Of a stretch of 40,593 nucleotides of DNA, positions 27,746 to 37,090 are shown piece after piece. Each line of letters starts with the position of its first letter. Position 1 is the first letter of the stretch. The stretch covers positions 2,055 to 42,647 of the forward strand of contig NHIT01000011.1 of the NCBI GenBank assembly GCA_002171925.1, given 5' to 3'. The notes under the pieces were generated by a model. That model did not search any database and was not told where the DNA came from. It saw nothing but the letters and a program-made list of their open reading frames with translations. The translations under genes and the position numbers were made by a program. This DNA comes from Candidatus Pelagibacter sp. TMED196. Its GTDB lineage: Bacteria; Pseudomonadota; Alphaproteobacteria; Pelagibacterales; Pelagibacteraceae.

Positions 27746-29031
27746 TGAAAGAAAAATATTTTATCAATGCAAGAATAATAGATCCCTCTCAAGATCTTGA
27801 TGAGGTTGGTGGGTTAATAGTGAGTGACGATGGCAAAATTAAATCAGTAGGTAAAAACGTTAAAAAAGAGAATGTTCCTTCGAAAGCCGAGAAAATTGAT
27901 TTAAAAGGAAAAGTTTTAATACCTGGAATTGTAGATATGAAAGTTTTTATTGGTGAACCTGGTTTTGAATATAAAGAAAACTTTAGAAGTCTAAGCAGCG
28001 CAGCTTTGTCGGGTGGTGTTACCTCAGTAGTATCAATGCCAAATACAAGTCCAGTAATAGACAATGTTTCTATGGTTGATTTTATTCTTAGAAGAGGCCG
28101 GGATAAAGCTGGTATAAATATTTATCCGTCAGCAACACTTACAAGAAACATGGATGGAAAATTAATGACTGAATTTGGTTTATTGTCAAAAAAAGGAATA
28201 GTTGGATTTACAGATGCAACTAGGACTATTCAAAATCCAGAAATAATGTCTAGAATAATGAACTACGCTTCTGATCTTGATGTTTTAATAATGCAGCATC
28301 CAGAAGATCAAGAACTTTCAAAAGGTAGATGTATCAGCGAAGGTGAAGTATCTACTAGATTGGGTTTACAAGGAATACATCATATTGCGGAAAAAATTAT
28401 TATTGAAAGAGATTTATCTCTTTTAGAAGAGTATCCGTGCAGATATCATATATCCCAGTTATCATCAGCAAAATCAGTTGAGGTTTTAAAAAAATATAAA
28501 AAAACCGGACTTAAGTTTACAGCTGGAGTTTCAATAAATAATCTCTCTTTAAATGAGAACGATATTGGGGATTTTAAAACTTTTTTAAAAATTTCTCCTC
28601 CTTTAAGAAAAGAAAATGACAGAATAGCATTAATTCAAGGGGTTAAGGATGGTATAATAGATGTAATAGTTTCTGATCACAAACCGGAAGATGAAGAAAG
28701 CAAAAGGCTTCCATTTGCCCAAGCGGCTGAAGGATCCATTGGAATTGAAACACTTCTTTCTCTAGCCCTTGAGCTTTATCATAATGGATCCCTTCCTCTA
28801 AAAAAAATTATAGAAACAATCACATATAACCCTGCAAAAATATTAAAAATTAACAAAGGTACTTTAAAAAAAGGTTCTGATGCTGATTTATGTATATTTG
28901 ATCTTGAACAACCATGGAAAGTAGATGTTTCAAAATTAAAATCAAAATCTAAAAATGCCGCAATAGAAAATAGAAAACTTCAAGGTAAAGTTTTAATGAC
29001 TTTTCTTAAAGGAGAGAGCGTTTTTAATTAG
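27745..29031 (+). CDS. pyrC: Dihydroorotase-family protein with degenerate metal site (PyrC/PyrX-like)
   Basis: Amidohydrolase of the class I dihydroorotase family, 428 residues, translationally coupled to pyrB. The fold markers are present (KVLIPGIVDMKVFIGEPGFEYKE, GGVTSVVSMPNTSPVID, AEGSIGIETLLSLAL, TYNPAKILKINKG). The paired zinc histidines (HVH in active enzymes) are Lys66 and Phe68 here, the second His of the H-I-x-H strand is Gln238, and the His after DHxP is Glu315. His185, His235 and the D311-H312 pair remain. This pattern fits non-catalytic dihydroorotase homologues that hold PyrB together, and a similar degenerate form seems usual beside pyrB in alphaproteobacteria. A separate active dihydroorotase would then be needed elsewhere. 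Confidence 0.88.
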   Translation: MKEKYFINARIIDPSQDLDEVGGLIVSDDGKIKSVGKNVKKENVPSKAEKIDLKGKVLIPGIVDMKVFIGEPGFEYKENFRSLSSAALSGGVTSVVSMPNTSPVIDNVSMVDFILRRGRDKAGINIYPSATLTRNMDGKLMTEFGLLSKKGIVGFTDATRTIQNPEIMSRIMNYASDLDVLIMQHPEDQELSKGRCISEGEVSTRLGLQGIHHIAEKIIIERDLSLLEEYPCRYHISQLSSAKSVEVLKKYKKTGLKFTAGVSINNLSLNENDIGDFKTFLKISPPLRKENDRIALIQGVKDGIIDVIVSDHKPEDEESKRLPFAQAAEGSIGIETLLSLALELYHNGSLPLKKIIETITYNPAKILKINKGTLKKGSDADLCIFDLEQPWKVDVSKLKSKSKNAAIENRKLQGKVLMTFLKGESVFN

Positions 29032-29033
29032 CT

Positions 29034-29615
29034 GTGACAATAGAAGTTTTAATTATATTCTTATTTTCGTATTTATTAGGCTCAGTTCCTTTTGGACTTA
29101 TTTTAACTAAAATTTTTCTAAAAAAAGATATTAGAAAGATTGGATCTAAAAATATTGGAGCAACAAACGTTTTAAGAACTGGGAACAAACTTATTGCTAT
29201 CTTGACTTTACTGCTAGATATATCAAAGGGTGGCGTAACAGTTTTAGTTACTAAAATTTATTTTCCAGATTTAATTTATTTATCAGGTCTTGGGGCATTT
29301 CTCGGACATATATTTCCAGTATGGCTTAAATTTAATGGTGGAAAAGGTGTTGCAACTTATCTGGGTATATTATTTATTTTGTCATCTAAACTTGCATTAT
29401 TTTTTTGTTTATGTTGGTTGATAATTGCTTTTATATCTAAATATTCTTCATTATCATCTATCATCTCAACAATAATTATATTTTCAATATCTTTATTGGA
29501 AAACAACTTTGAACTAAATTCATATTTATTTATTACTTTTGTACTTGTTATATACACTCACAAACTGAATATAATTAGACTGAAAAATAAGACTGAAGAT
29601 AAAATTAAACTTTAA
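29034..29615 (+). CDS. plsY: Acyl-phosphate glycerol-3-phosphate acyltransferase
   Basis: Inner-membrane enzyme that makes lysophosphatidate from acyl phosphate. The three conserved loops are visible: LLGSVPFGLILTK at residue 15, GSKNIGATNVLRTGNK near residue 37, and LGHIFPVWLKFNGGKGVATYLG near residue 85. About five hydrophobic helices make up the rest. The start is GTG 29034, 2 nt after the pyrC stop; no ATG fits the conserved N-terminus. Length 193 is normal. dprA, which often follows, is absent. Confidence 0.94.
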   Translation: MTIEVLIIFLFSYLLGSVPFGLILTKIFLKKDIRKIGSKNIGATNVLRTGNKLIAILTLLLDISKGGVTVLVTKIYFPDLIYLSGLGAFLGHIFPVWLKFNGGKGVATYLGILFILSSKLALFFCLCWLIIAFISKYSSLSSIISTIIIFSISLLENNFELNSYLFITFVLVIYTHKLNIIRLKNKTEDKIKL

Positions 29616-29639
29616 AATCAACACTTATTGTACTTTGAT

Positions 29640-29668
29640 TTGACAAATTGGTTTATTTTTGACACTAA
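29640..29668 (+). promoter_or_regulatory. Candidate promoter for topA
   Basis: A consensus TTGACA (29640-29645) lies in the 64-nt plsY/topA gap, 17 nt before a weak -10-like CACTAA (29663-29668). A second TTGACA sits at 29659-29664, but the only good -10 after it, TATAAT at 29676-29681, overlaps the ATG at wrong spacing. The position relative to topA would give a leader of about 5 nt. Confidence 0.3.
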
Positions 29669-29679
29669 GATTAATTATA

Positions 29680-32241
29680 ATGAATCTTGTCATAGTAGAA
29701 AGTCCAGCAAAAGCTAAAACTATAAACAAATATTTAGGTAAAAATTATAAAGTTTTAGCTAGCTATGGTCATGTCAGAGATCTTCCCTCTAAAAACGGCT
29801 CGGTGGATCCTGCTAATAATTTTAAAATGGAATGGGAACTCGATACATTTTCAAAAAAATACGTAAAAGAAATTACTGATGCAGCAGCTGAATCTGAAAA
29901 AATAATATTAGCAACTGATCCTGATAGGGAAGGAGAAGCAATTGCCTGGCATGTTCGTGAAATCCTTGAAAGTAAAAAACTCCTGAAAGGTAAAAAAGTT
30001 GAAAGAGTTGTCTTTAATGAAATTACAAAAAAAGCTGTAACAAATGGGATTAACAATCCAAGAGAAATAGAATCTCTATTAGTTGATGCATATATGGCTA
30101 GAAGAGCATTAGACTATCTTGTTGGATTCAATATTTCGCCAATTTTGTGGACAAAACTTCCGGGATCAAAATCTGCTGGACGGGTACAATCGGTTGCACT
30201 TAGATTGATTACTGAAAGGGAGCACGAAATTGAGCTTTTTAAACCTGAAGAATTTTGGACTATCACTAGCAACTTTCAGTATGATGATAAATTAATAAAG
30301 TCAAAATTATCTATATTTGATGAAACAAAAGTTGAAAAATTTTCTTTTAAAAAGAAAACAGATTCTGAAAAAGCTTTAAATGAAATTAAAAGTAAATCTT
30401 ATAAAATAATAGATGTTTCATCGAAAGTTTTTCGAAGAAACCCACTAGCACCATTTACAACATCAACTTTACAACAAACAGCGTCAGGAAAATATGGTTT
30501 TGGCGCTTCTAGAACAATGCAGATTGCACAACGACTCTACCAAGGAATAGATGTTGAGGGTGATACTGTTGGTTTGATTACTTATATGAGAACAGATGGA
30601 ATCCAAATATCAAAAGATGCTATTTCTGATTTTAGAAATTTTATAAATAAACAACACGGCAAAGAATATCTCCCAGAAAGTCCAAATAATTACTCTGGTA
30701 AAAAAGCAAAGAATGCTCAAGAAGCGCATGAAGCGATTAGACCAACAGATGTAAATAGAAAACCCTCAGAAATGAAAAAATATTTAAGTACAGATCAATC
30801 AAAACTTTACGAATTAATCTGGAATAGAGCTGTATCCTCTCAAATGAACCCCGCAGAATTTGACAGAAAAAGTATAACTATTGAATCTGAAGATAAAAAA
30901 ATTAATTTTAAAGCAAATGGTTCTACAATAAAATTTGAAGGATATTTGAAAGTATATAAATTTGAAGAAAAAGATGAGGACCTTAAAAATATTCTACCTG
31001 AAGTAAAAGTTGATGATAAAGTCTCTATTAAAGAATTAATAGATGATCAACATTTTACAGATCCACCACCAAGATATTCTGAAGCTAGTCTTGTTAAAAA
31101 AATGGAAGAGTTGGGAATTGGACGTCCATCTACCTATGCAAGCATAATAACAGTTTTATCAACTAGAAATTATGTTGAATTATTAAATAAGAGATTCCAC
31201 CCAACTGATCGTGGAAAGTTATTATCAGCATTTCTTGAGAAGTTATTTACTAAATATGTTGACTATAATTTTACTGCAGATTTAGAAAATCAACTAGATG
31301 AAATTACCAGTGGAAAAGTTGATTGGGTTAAAGTTTTAGATGGTTTTTGGAAGGACTTCTATTCAAATGTTGGACAAGTTAAAGAAAAAAGAACTAGAGA
31401 AGTTTTAGACTTGCTAAATGAAAGTTTAGGTGATCTTGTTTTTGAAAGAGACGATAATGATGTCATTGATAGAAAATGTAAGCTTTGTAATACTGGTGAG
31501 CTAAGTCTTAAAAATAGTTTCAGGGGAGGAGCTTTTATAGGCTGCTCTAATTACCCAGAATGTAAATTTACTAGACCTTTATCTAAATCAAAAGCATCTC
31601 AACAGATCAATTTGGCTGAACCTAAATTAATTGGAAAAAATGATTTGGGAAAAGATATCTTTCTTAAAAATGGTAGATTTGGACCTTATTTACAATTTGA
31701 GATAGAACCCAATGAAACAAATCAAATTAAAACAAGAAAATCTAAAAAGAAAAAAGAGAATAATAATTTAAAAAATGTCTCTATACCCAAGGGTCTACCA
31801 ATTGAAAATGTGAATTTAGAAAAAGCTAAGTATCTTTGTTCTTTACCAAAGATAATTGGAAAACATCCTGAGTTAAATGAAGAAATAACTATTAATATTG
31901 GAAGGTTCGGTCCCTATTTAAAATGTTCCAACAAATCCGCTAGAATTGAAAGTGTAGATGAATTATTTGCTATTGGTCTTAACAGGGCTATAACTCTAAT
32001 TTCGGAAGCTAAACCCGGAAGAATGTCTTCCTCAGAAATAAAAAATCTTGGTGAACACCCAGAAGATAAAAAGCCTGTTAGAATAATGAAAGGACAATAT
32101 GGTCCGTATATAAAGTATAAATCCTTAAATGCTACAATTCCAGAAGACAAAGATCCAACTGAAATAAGTATGGAAGAAGCTTTAATTTTAATTGAAAAGA
32201 GGAAAGAGTACGATAAAAATAAAAAAAGGAAAAAAAGATGA
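29680..32241 (+). CDS. topA: DNA topoisomerase I
   Basis: Type IA topoisomerase relaxing negative supercoils, 853 residues. The TOPRIM domain starts MNLVIVESPAKAKTINKYL and holds ATDPDREGEAIAWHV near residue 85. The active-site Tyr is in GLITYMRTDG near residue 307, with ARRALDYLVGFNISPILW before it and RPSTYASI after. One four-Cys zinc ribbon (CKLC...CSNYPEC, about 598-628) is followed by three topoisomerase C-terminal repeats (GKDIFLKNGRFGPYL, NIGRFGPYLKC, MKGQYGPYIKY) and a basic tail. ATG 29680 matches the family start; a TTG at 29659 would add seven residues. Confidence 0.96.
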   Translation: MNLVIVESPAKAKTINKYLGKNYKVLASYGHVRDLPSKNGSVDPANNFKMEWELDTFSKKYVKEITDAAAESEKIILATDPDREGEAIAWHVREILESKKLLKGKKVERVVFNEITKKAVTNGINNPREIESLLVDAYMARRALDYLVGFNISPILWTKLPGSKSAGRVQSVALRLITEREHEIELFKPEEFWTITSNFQYDDKLIKSKLSIFDETKVEKFSFKKKTDSEKALNEIKSKSYKIIDVSSKVFRRNPLAPFTTSTLQQTASGKYGFGASRTMQIAQRLYQGIDVEGDTVGLITYMRTDGIQISKDAISDFRNFINKQHGKEYLPESPNNYSGKKAKNAQEAHEAIRPTDVNRKPSEMKKYLSTDQSKLYELIWNRAVSSQMNPAEFDRKSITIESEDKKINFKANGSTIKFEGYLKVYKFEEKDEDLKNILPEVKVDDKVSIKELIDDQHFTDPPPRYSEASLVKKMEELGIGRPSTYASIITVLSTRNYVELLNKRFHPTDRGKLLSAFLEKLFTKYVDYNFTADLENQLDEITSGKVDWVKVLDGFWKDFYSNVGQVKEKRTREVLDLLNESLGDLVFERDDNDVIDRKCKLCNTGELSLKNSFRGGAFIGCSNYPECKFTRPLSKSKASQQINLAEPKLIGKNDLGKDIFLKNGRFGPYLQFEIEPNETNQIKTRKSKKKKENNNLKNVSIPKGLPIENVNLEKAKYLCSLPKIIGKHPELNEEITINIGRFGPYLKCSNKSARIESVDELFAIGLNRAITLISEAKPGRMSSSEIKNLGEHPEDKKPVRIMKGQYGPYIKYKSLNATIPEDKDPTEISMEEALILIEKRKEYDKNKKRKKR

Positions 32242-32693
32242 GTGCTGAAAAAAATTTAGTTAAACTAAATATCAATTTACCCAAGGCTCCAGATCCTGTA
32301 GGTGCTTACGTGGCTTCAAAAATTGTTGGTAATTTAATTTATATATCTGGACAAGTATCTTTTAATTCAGAAGGTGTATTAACTAAAGGAAAAATTGGAA
32401 AAGAACTTAGTTTAACAGAGGGTCAAGAAGCTGCAAAACTATGTGCACTAAATATTTTAGCACAACTAAAAAAAAAATGTGGCAGTTTAGATAATGTAAA
32501 AGGATGCGTTAAACTTACAGGATATGTCAATTCCACCGATTCTTTTATAGACCAGCCAAAAGTTATTAATGGTGCATCAGATTTAATTTCAAGCATATTT
32601 GGAGATAAAGGCAAACACACGCGTGCTGCTATTAGTGTAAACTCTTTACCGTTAGGTGCTGCAGTTGAGGTTGATGGAATATTTGAATTATAG
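32238..32693 (+). CDS. RidA/YjgF family protein
   Basis: Small trimeric-fold protein of the reactive imine/enamine deaminase family, 151 residues. Seen are VGNLIYISGQVSF, the helix EGQEAAKLCALNILAQLKKKCGSLDNVKGCVKLTGYVNS and the end HTRAAISVNSLPLGAAVEVDGIFEL, with an Arg at the position used by active RidA proteins. An N-terminal segment (about 15 residues longer than RidA itself) suggests a related subgroup, so the exact substrate is open. It overlaps the topA TGA by ATGA and ends 4 nt from the convergent ugd. Confidence 0.85.
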   Translation: MSAEKNLVKLNINLPKAPDPVGAYVASKIVGNLIYISGQVSFNSEGVLTKGKIGKELSLTEGQEAAKLCALNILAQLKKKCGSLDNVKGCVKLTGYVNSTDSFIDQPKVINGASDLISSIFGDKGKHTRAAISVNSLPLGAAVEVDGIFEL

Positions 32694-32697
32694 TTTT

Positions 32698-33996
32698 TTA
32701 TCTTCCAACTGAATAATATTTTATATTTCTTTTTTTTAATTCATTTGGATTGTATAAATTTCTCATGTCATAAATTTTAAAGTTACTTTTTTTAACTATT
32801 TTTTTAAAATCAATAGATTTAAATTCGTCCCACTCAGTATTAATAATAATTAAGTCTGCCCCAACACAGGCTTTATTTATAGAGCTTGAAAAATTGAGAT
32901 TTTTCCTTTTTTCAAATTCTTTTTTTGGTCCGGATGGATCGTGATATTTTACCTTTGCACCATTCTTTAATAGATAAGGTATTAAAACAAGACTTGATGA
33001 CTCCCTCATATCATCTGTATTAGCTTTGAAAGTGACGCCTAGAACAGTGATTTTTTTATTTTTAATTTTATTATTCATAATTTTTAGAACTCTTTTTGTT
33101 AACAAAATTTTTCTATTATTATTAGATTTTATTACTGATTTAACAATTGAAAGATTGGACTTAAATTTATCAGCAATTGAGACTAAACCTTTCGTATCTT
33201 TTGGAAAGCAGGAACCTCCATAAGCTGGGCCTGCTCTTAAAAATCTTCCACCAATTCTTGCATCAGAACCCATTCCAACTGAAATATCTTCAACATTTAA
33301 ACCTGCTGTCTCACATAAATTAGCGATTTCATTTATAAATGTAATTTTTGTTGCTAAAAAAGCATTTGAAGCATATTTAATTAATTCCGCACCTTTCCTT
33401 GATGAGCAAAAAAACTTTGCTCCTTTTTTAATCAGTGGTTCATATAAAAGTTCCATTTTTTTAAATATTTTTTTATTGTTTGATCCAACAACAATTCTAT
33501 CAGGATATTTAAAGTCTCTTATGGCTTCGCCTTCTCTTAAAAATTCAGGATTAGATACAACGTCAAACAAAGATTTTCTTACCTTTTGACTTATTATTTT
33601 TTCTATTTGATCTCCTGTTGTAACAGGTACTGTTGATTTAGTTACAATAATTTTATAACTTTTAATATATTTAGATATTGATTTTGCAACGCTATATACT
33701 TGTGAAAGATCTACTAAATTTGATTTTTTTTTTGTTGGTGTACCTACACAAATAAAAATTATTTGTGAATCTTTGACTGCTTTTTCAAGATCATCTGTAA
33801 AATTTAATCTTTTAGCTTTAAAATTATTTCTTATCAAATCATCTAATCCAGGTTCATAAATTGTAGAAATCCCATTTTTTAATTTGTTTATTTTATTTAA
33901 ATTTTTATCAACGCAATAAACTTTGTTTCCAAGGTCTGCAAAACAGGTACCGCTAACTAAACCCACATAACCAGTACCTATCATACATATTTTCAT
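32698..33996 (-). CDS. ugd: UDP-glucose 6-dehydrogenase
   Basis: Oxidises UDP-glucose to UDP-glucuronate with two NAD+. The N-terminal Rossmann motif is MIGTGYVGLVSGTCFADLG, with ISTIYEPGLDDLI after it. STVPVTTGDQI and NPEFLREGEAIRDF follow, and the catalytic Cys lies in GGSCFPKDTKGL near residue 260. The C-terminal domain contains VLGVTFKANTDDMRESSSL. Length 432 is normal. It directly follows galU, which makes its substrate, so the pair supplies UDP-glucuronate for a surface polysaccharide or glycolipid whose transferases are not in this window. Confidence 0.95.
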   Translation of the reverse strand: MKICMIGTGYVGLVSGTCFADLGNKVYCVDKNLNKINKLKNGISTIYEPGLDDLIRNNFKAKRLNFTDDLEKAVKDSQIIFICVGTPTKKKSNLVDLSQVYSVAKSISKYIKSYKIIVTKSTVPVTTGDQIEKIISQKVRKSLFDVVSNPEFLREGEAIRDFKYPDRIVVGSNNKKIFKKMELLYEPLIKKGAKFFCSSRKGAELIKYASNAFLATKITFINEIANLCETAGLNVEDISVGMGSDARIGGRFLRAGPAYGGSCFPKDTKGLVSIADKFKSNLSIVKSVIKSNNNRKILLTKRVLKIMNNKIKNKKITVLGVTFKANTDDMRESSSLVLIPYLLKNGAKVKYHDPSGPKKEFEKRKNLNFSSSINKACVGADLIIINTEWDEFKSIDFKKIVKKSNFKIYDMRNLYNPNELKKRNIKYYSVGR

Positions 33997-34005
33997 ATAA
34001 ATTTT

Positions 34006-34824
34006 TTATAAGTATTTAGAAATTGTAAGTCCAGACTTAATAAATCCGTCTAGTGTTCCACAATCTATATATTTTCCTTTAAATATATTACCGTAAAATT
34101 TTTCATCTCTTTTAACCAAAGTTTTTATTGCATCTGTAATGTGGATCTCTCCACCTTTTCCCCTGCCCTGATTACTTAAAACAGAAAGTATTTTCTTGGG
34201 TAAGATATATCTCCCAATTATGGCAAAATTTGATGGAGCCTCACTTAATTTTGGCTTCTCAATAACTTTATTGATTAAAAAAGAATTTTTGGTTTTCTTT
34301 TTAAATCCAAGAATGCCCCATCTTGATACTGTTTTTCTTTCAACTTTTCTAGTTGCAATAACAGATCCATTAGTTTTTTTATGTAAAGAAATCATTTCTT
34401 TGGAACAATTTTTTTTAACAATTAAATCATCTGCTAAAAGCATTAAAAAATGAGTTCCTTTTAAATATTTTCTACATTGCAAAACTGCGTGTCCTGTACC
34501 TTCTGGTTTGTTTTGATATACAAATTTAATCATTTTTTGAAAATGTTTTAATCGTTTAAATATATTTTTAATACGTTTATCATTTTTTTTCTTTTTTAAT
34601 ATTTTTCTGTAAAAATTATCATTAAAAAAATATTTTTTGATGCTTGGTCTATTTTTTGGAACCACAAAAATAAATTGTTTGATACCAGCTTCAATACATT
34701 CATCCATAATATATTCTAAATTTGGTTTACCATTTATTGGTAACAATTCTTTTGGAATTACACTTGACAGCGGCAGTAATCTTGTACCTAATCCCGCTAA
34801 TGGAATGATTGCTTGAGTAACCAT
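34006..34824 (-). CDS. galU: UTP--glucose-1-phosphate uridylyltransferase
   Basis: Makes UDP-glucose from UTP and glucose-1-phosphate. The nucleotidyltransferase motif AIIPLAGLGTRLLPLSSVIPKELLPING is at residues 5-32, then YIMDECIEAGIKQFIFVVPKNR, KPEGTGHAVLQCR, LLADDLIV, RWGILG, VIEKPKLSEAPSN and GKYIDCGTLDGF. The 272-residue length is slightly short of E. coli GalU. It diverges from panC across 35 nt and is followed 9 nt later by ugd. Confidence 0.95.
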   Translation of the reverse strand: MVTQAIIPLAGLGTRLLPLSSVIPKELLPINGKPNLEYIMDECIEAGIKQFIFVVPKNRPSIKKYFFNDNFYRKILKKKKNDKRIKNIFKRLKHFQKMIKFVYQNKPEGTGHAVLQCRKYLKGTHFLMLLADDLIVKKNCSKEMISLHKKTNGSVIATRKVERKTVSRWGILGFKKKTKNSFLINKVIEKPKLSEAPSNFAIIGRYILPKKILSVLSNQGRGKGGEIHITDAIKTLVKRDEKFYGNIFKGKYIDCGTLDGFIKSGLTISKYL

Positions 34825-34840
34825 AAAAACCTTTTACAAT
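34813..34840 (+). promoter_or_regulatory. Candidate promoter for panC
   Basis: TTGAGT (34813-34818) and TACAAT (34835-34840) are 16 nt apart, with the -35 inside the 5' end of galU on the other strand. A start near 34847 would leave about 13 nt before the panC ATG, where no Shine-Dalgarno is visible. Confidence 0.35.
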
Positions 34841-34859
34841 TTAAACGAATATTTTACAA

Positions 34860-35669
34860 ATGAAATTATTTACAAATAAAAAAAAACTTCAAGCAGATAT
34901 CAGAAACATCAATAATATAAGTTTTGTACCTACAATGGGTGCTCTACATAAAGGTCATGAAAGTATTATTAGTAAATCTATTAAGGGGTCAGGAAAAACA
35001 CTTGTCAGTATTTTTGTAAATCCCAAACAATTTAATAATAAAAGAGATTTAAACAGCTATCCTCGAAATAACAAAAATGACATAAAAATATTAAAGAAAC
35101 TTAAAGTAAATTATTTATACAAACCATCGTATGGTGATATATACAAATTTAGAACAAAAAATAAAATACACTTAGATAAGTTTTCAAAAGAGTTGTGTGG
35201 AAAATTTAGAAAAGGTCATTTTAAAGGTGTTATCGACGTAGTTAATAGACTTCTTGAAATAATTAAACCGAAAAAAATCCTACTTGGTAATAAGGATTTT
35301 CAACAACTTTGTTTAATAAAAAAACATATTAAGAAAAATAAAATTAAAACGAAAGTTATTTCATGTGTAACTATTAGAGATAATAATTTCATTGCATATT
35401 CATCAAGATTAAAAAAATTAAATAATTATCAAAAAACTAAGCTTATTAAAATTTTAAAAGTTTTAAAAAAGTATAAAAAAGATTTAATTTCAAAAAAACA
35501 AATATATAATTTTAATAAAATAAAAAAAGAGATTATATCTTTGGGTGCAAAGAAAGTTGATTATATTAAACTTATAGATTTAAAAACCTTGAAGAGACCA
35601 AGAAAAAATAAATTTAATTTGTTTTATGCAATCAATATTGGAAATGTGAGATTAATTGATAATTTTTAA
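34860..35669 (+). CDS. panC: Pantothenate synthetase
   Basis: ATP-dependent condensation of pantoate and beta-alanine to pantothenate, the substrate of CoaX in this window. The nucleotidyl-transferase motif FVPTMGALHKGHESII is at residues 22-37, then SIFVNPKQFNNKRDLNSYPR, LCGKFRKGHFKGVIDVVNRL, LLGNKDFQQLCLIKK and FIAYSSRLKKL. The usual RN after YSSR is RL here. Length 269 is a little short and the C-terminal lid is Lys-rich. panB is not adjacent. Its TAA shares the palindromic TTAA with the convergent mgtE stop. Confidence 0.93.
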   Translation: MKLFTNKKKLQADIRNINNISFVPTMGALHKGHESIISKSIKGSGKTLVSIFVNPKQFNNKRDLNSYPRNNKNDIKILKKLKVNYLYKPSYGDIYKFRTKNKIHLDKFSKELCGKFRKGHFKGVIDVVNRLLEIIKPKKILLGNKDFQQLCLIKKHIKKNKIKTKVISCVTIRDNNFIAYSSRLKKLNNYQKTKLIKILKVLKKYKKDLISKKQIYNFNKIKKEIISLGAKKVDYIKLIDLKTLKRPRKNKFNLFYAINIGNVRLIDNF

Positions 35670-37045
35670 TTAAGAAAAAAGAAAGATCCAATTCCAAGAA
35701 AAGATAAAAAACCTATTACATCTGTAATTGTCGTAACAAAAACACTTGAAGCTAATGCTGGATCAACATTAAATTTTTTTAAGGATACTGGAACTAATAT
35801 GCCAAATAAACCAGCAACAATCATATTTAAAATCATTGCAACCGCAATTAAAATCGAAAGATCTAATTCTTTAAACCAAAATTGCACAATGGCAGCAGAG
35901 ATAATAGCAAATATTATTCCATTTAGTATTCCAATAACAAATTCTTTTGTTACTATTTTATAAAAATTTCCAGATGAAATTTCTTGTTTAGCGATTGCTC
36001 TTATTGTTACAGCCAATGTTTGCATTCCTGCATTTCCGCCCATTGATGCTACGATTGGCATCAGTACCGCTAAAGCAACAACTTTTTCAATATCCTCTTG
36101 AAAAAAACCAATTACTATTGATGCCATAATTGCTGTAAGTAAATTAAGAAGCAACCAACTGAATCTTCTTTTGGTTTTTTTAAATACGCCATCAGTGATT
36201 TCTTCATCTCCAACACCGGCTAGCCTCAAAACGTCCTCTTCTGCTTCTTCCTGAACAACAGTAACAACATCATCAGCTGTTATCATACCAATTAATTTAT
36301 TATCTTTATTAACAACACCTGCGGAAACTAAATTATAGTTTTCAAAAGTAAGACCTACCTCTTCTTTGTCCATATTAACAGATATTAAAACTGGTATCTC
36401 TCTCATTATTGAATTCATTTTTGAATTTCTTGGTGTTCTTAAAACTCTTGATGAGGGAACTGTCCCAATTGGTTTAAAATCTTTATCAACTATAAATATT
36501 TCTAAAAATTCTTCTGGTAACTCTTTATTTTCTCTTAAATAATCAATTGTTTGTCCAACAGTCCAATCACTGGGTACTGCGGTAAACTCTCGTTGCATTA
36601 TTCTCGCAGCAGAATCTTCGGGGTAACTCAAACCTTCTTCTAGAAGAAATCTATCTTGAGGTGATAAATTTTCTAATACTTTTTTCTTTTTGGTTTCTTC
36701 AATTTTTTCTAAAATTTGAAGTGCGTTATCAGACTCTAACTTGTGCAAAATTTTTGCTATTGATTCTGGCGTTAAAAGTAGAAGAACTTCGGATTGTAGC
36801 GATTCATTAAGCTCAATAAAAATTTCTGGTTCAAATGTAAAAGCTTCAATTTTAATTAGTTTATTCCTTGTACCAGTGTCAAGATTCTCAATTAAATCCG
36901 CAACATCAGCAGCGTGAAAATCTTCTAAAGTTTGATTTATAAAAGTAACATCATTATTTTTAATCTTTTGAGTAAAAAGATTGATAAAATCTTTATTGAA
37001 ATCAACATTAACTTTTTGTTTTCCTACTGATTTTACTAAACTCAT
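35666..37045 (-). CDS. mgtE: Magnesium transporter MgtE
   Basis: Mg2+ channel of the inner membrane, 459 residues. The cytoplasmic N domain (about 1-130, with DAADVADLIENLD and ESIAKILHKLESDNALQILEKIE) is followed by two CBS domains (about 135-260), a linker helix containing EEAEEDVLRLAG, and five membrane helices. The signature PIVASMGGNAGMQTLAVTIRAIA lines the pore. The acidic Mg-sensing surface between N and CBS domains appears intact, so gating by internal Mg2+ is expected. It stands alone between convergent panC and divergent lipB. Confidence 0.95.
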   Translation of the reverse strand: MSLVKSVGKQKVNVDFNKDFINLFTQKIKNNDVTFINQTLEDFHAADVADLIENLDTGTRNKLIKIEAFTFEPEIFIELNESLQSEVLLLLTPESIAKILHKLESDNALQILEKIEETKKKKVLENLSPQDRFLLEEGLSYPEDSAARIMQREFTAVPSDWTVGQTIDYLRENKELPEEFLEIFIVDKDFKPIGTVPSSRVLRTPRNSKMNSIMREIPVLISVNMDKEEVGLTFENYNLVSAGVVNKDNKLIGMITADDVVTVVQEEAEEDVLRLAGVGDEEITDGVFKKTKRRFSWLLLNLLTAIMASIVIGFFQEDIEKVVALAVLMPIVASMGGNAGMQTLAVTIRAIAKQEISSGNFYKIVTKEFVIGILNGIIFAIISAAIVQFWFKELDLSILIAVAMILNMIVAGLFGILVPVSLKKFNVDPALASSVFVTTITDVIGFLSFLGIGSFFFLN

Positions 37046-37090
37046 AAAACACCTGAATATTTTAATTTTTGAGACTTTTAGTTTATCTGG

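Noticed and set aside
29659..29681. TTGACA (29659) with TATAAT (29676) as a topA promoter
   Set aside because: The spacing is 11 nt and the -10 overlaps the start codon, so it could not drive topA from ATG 29680.
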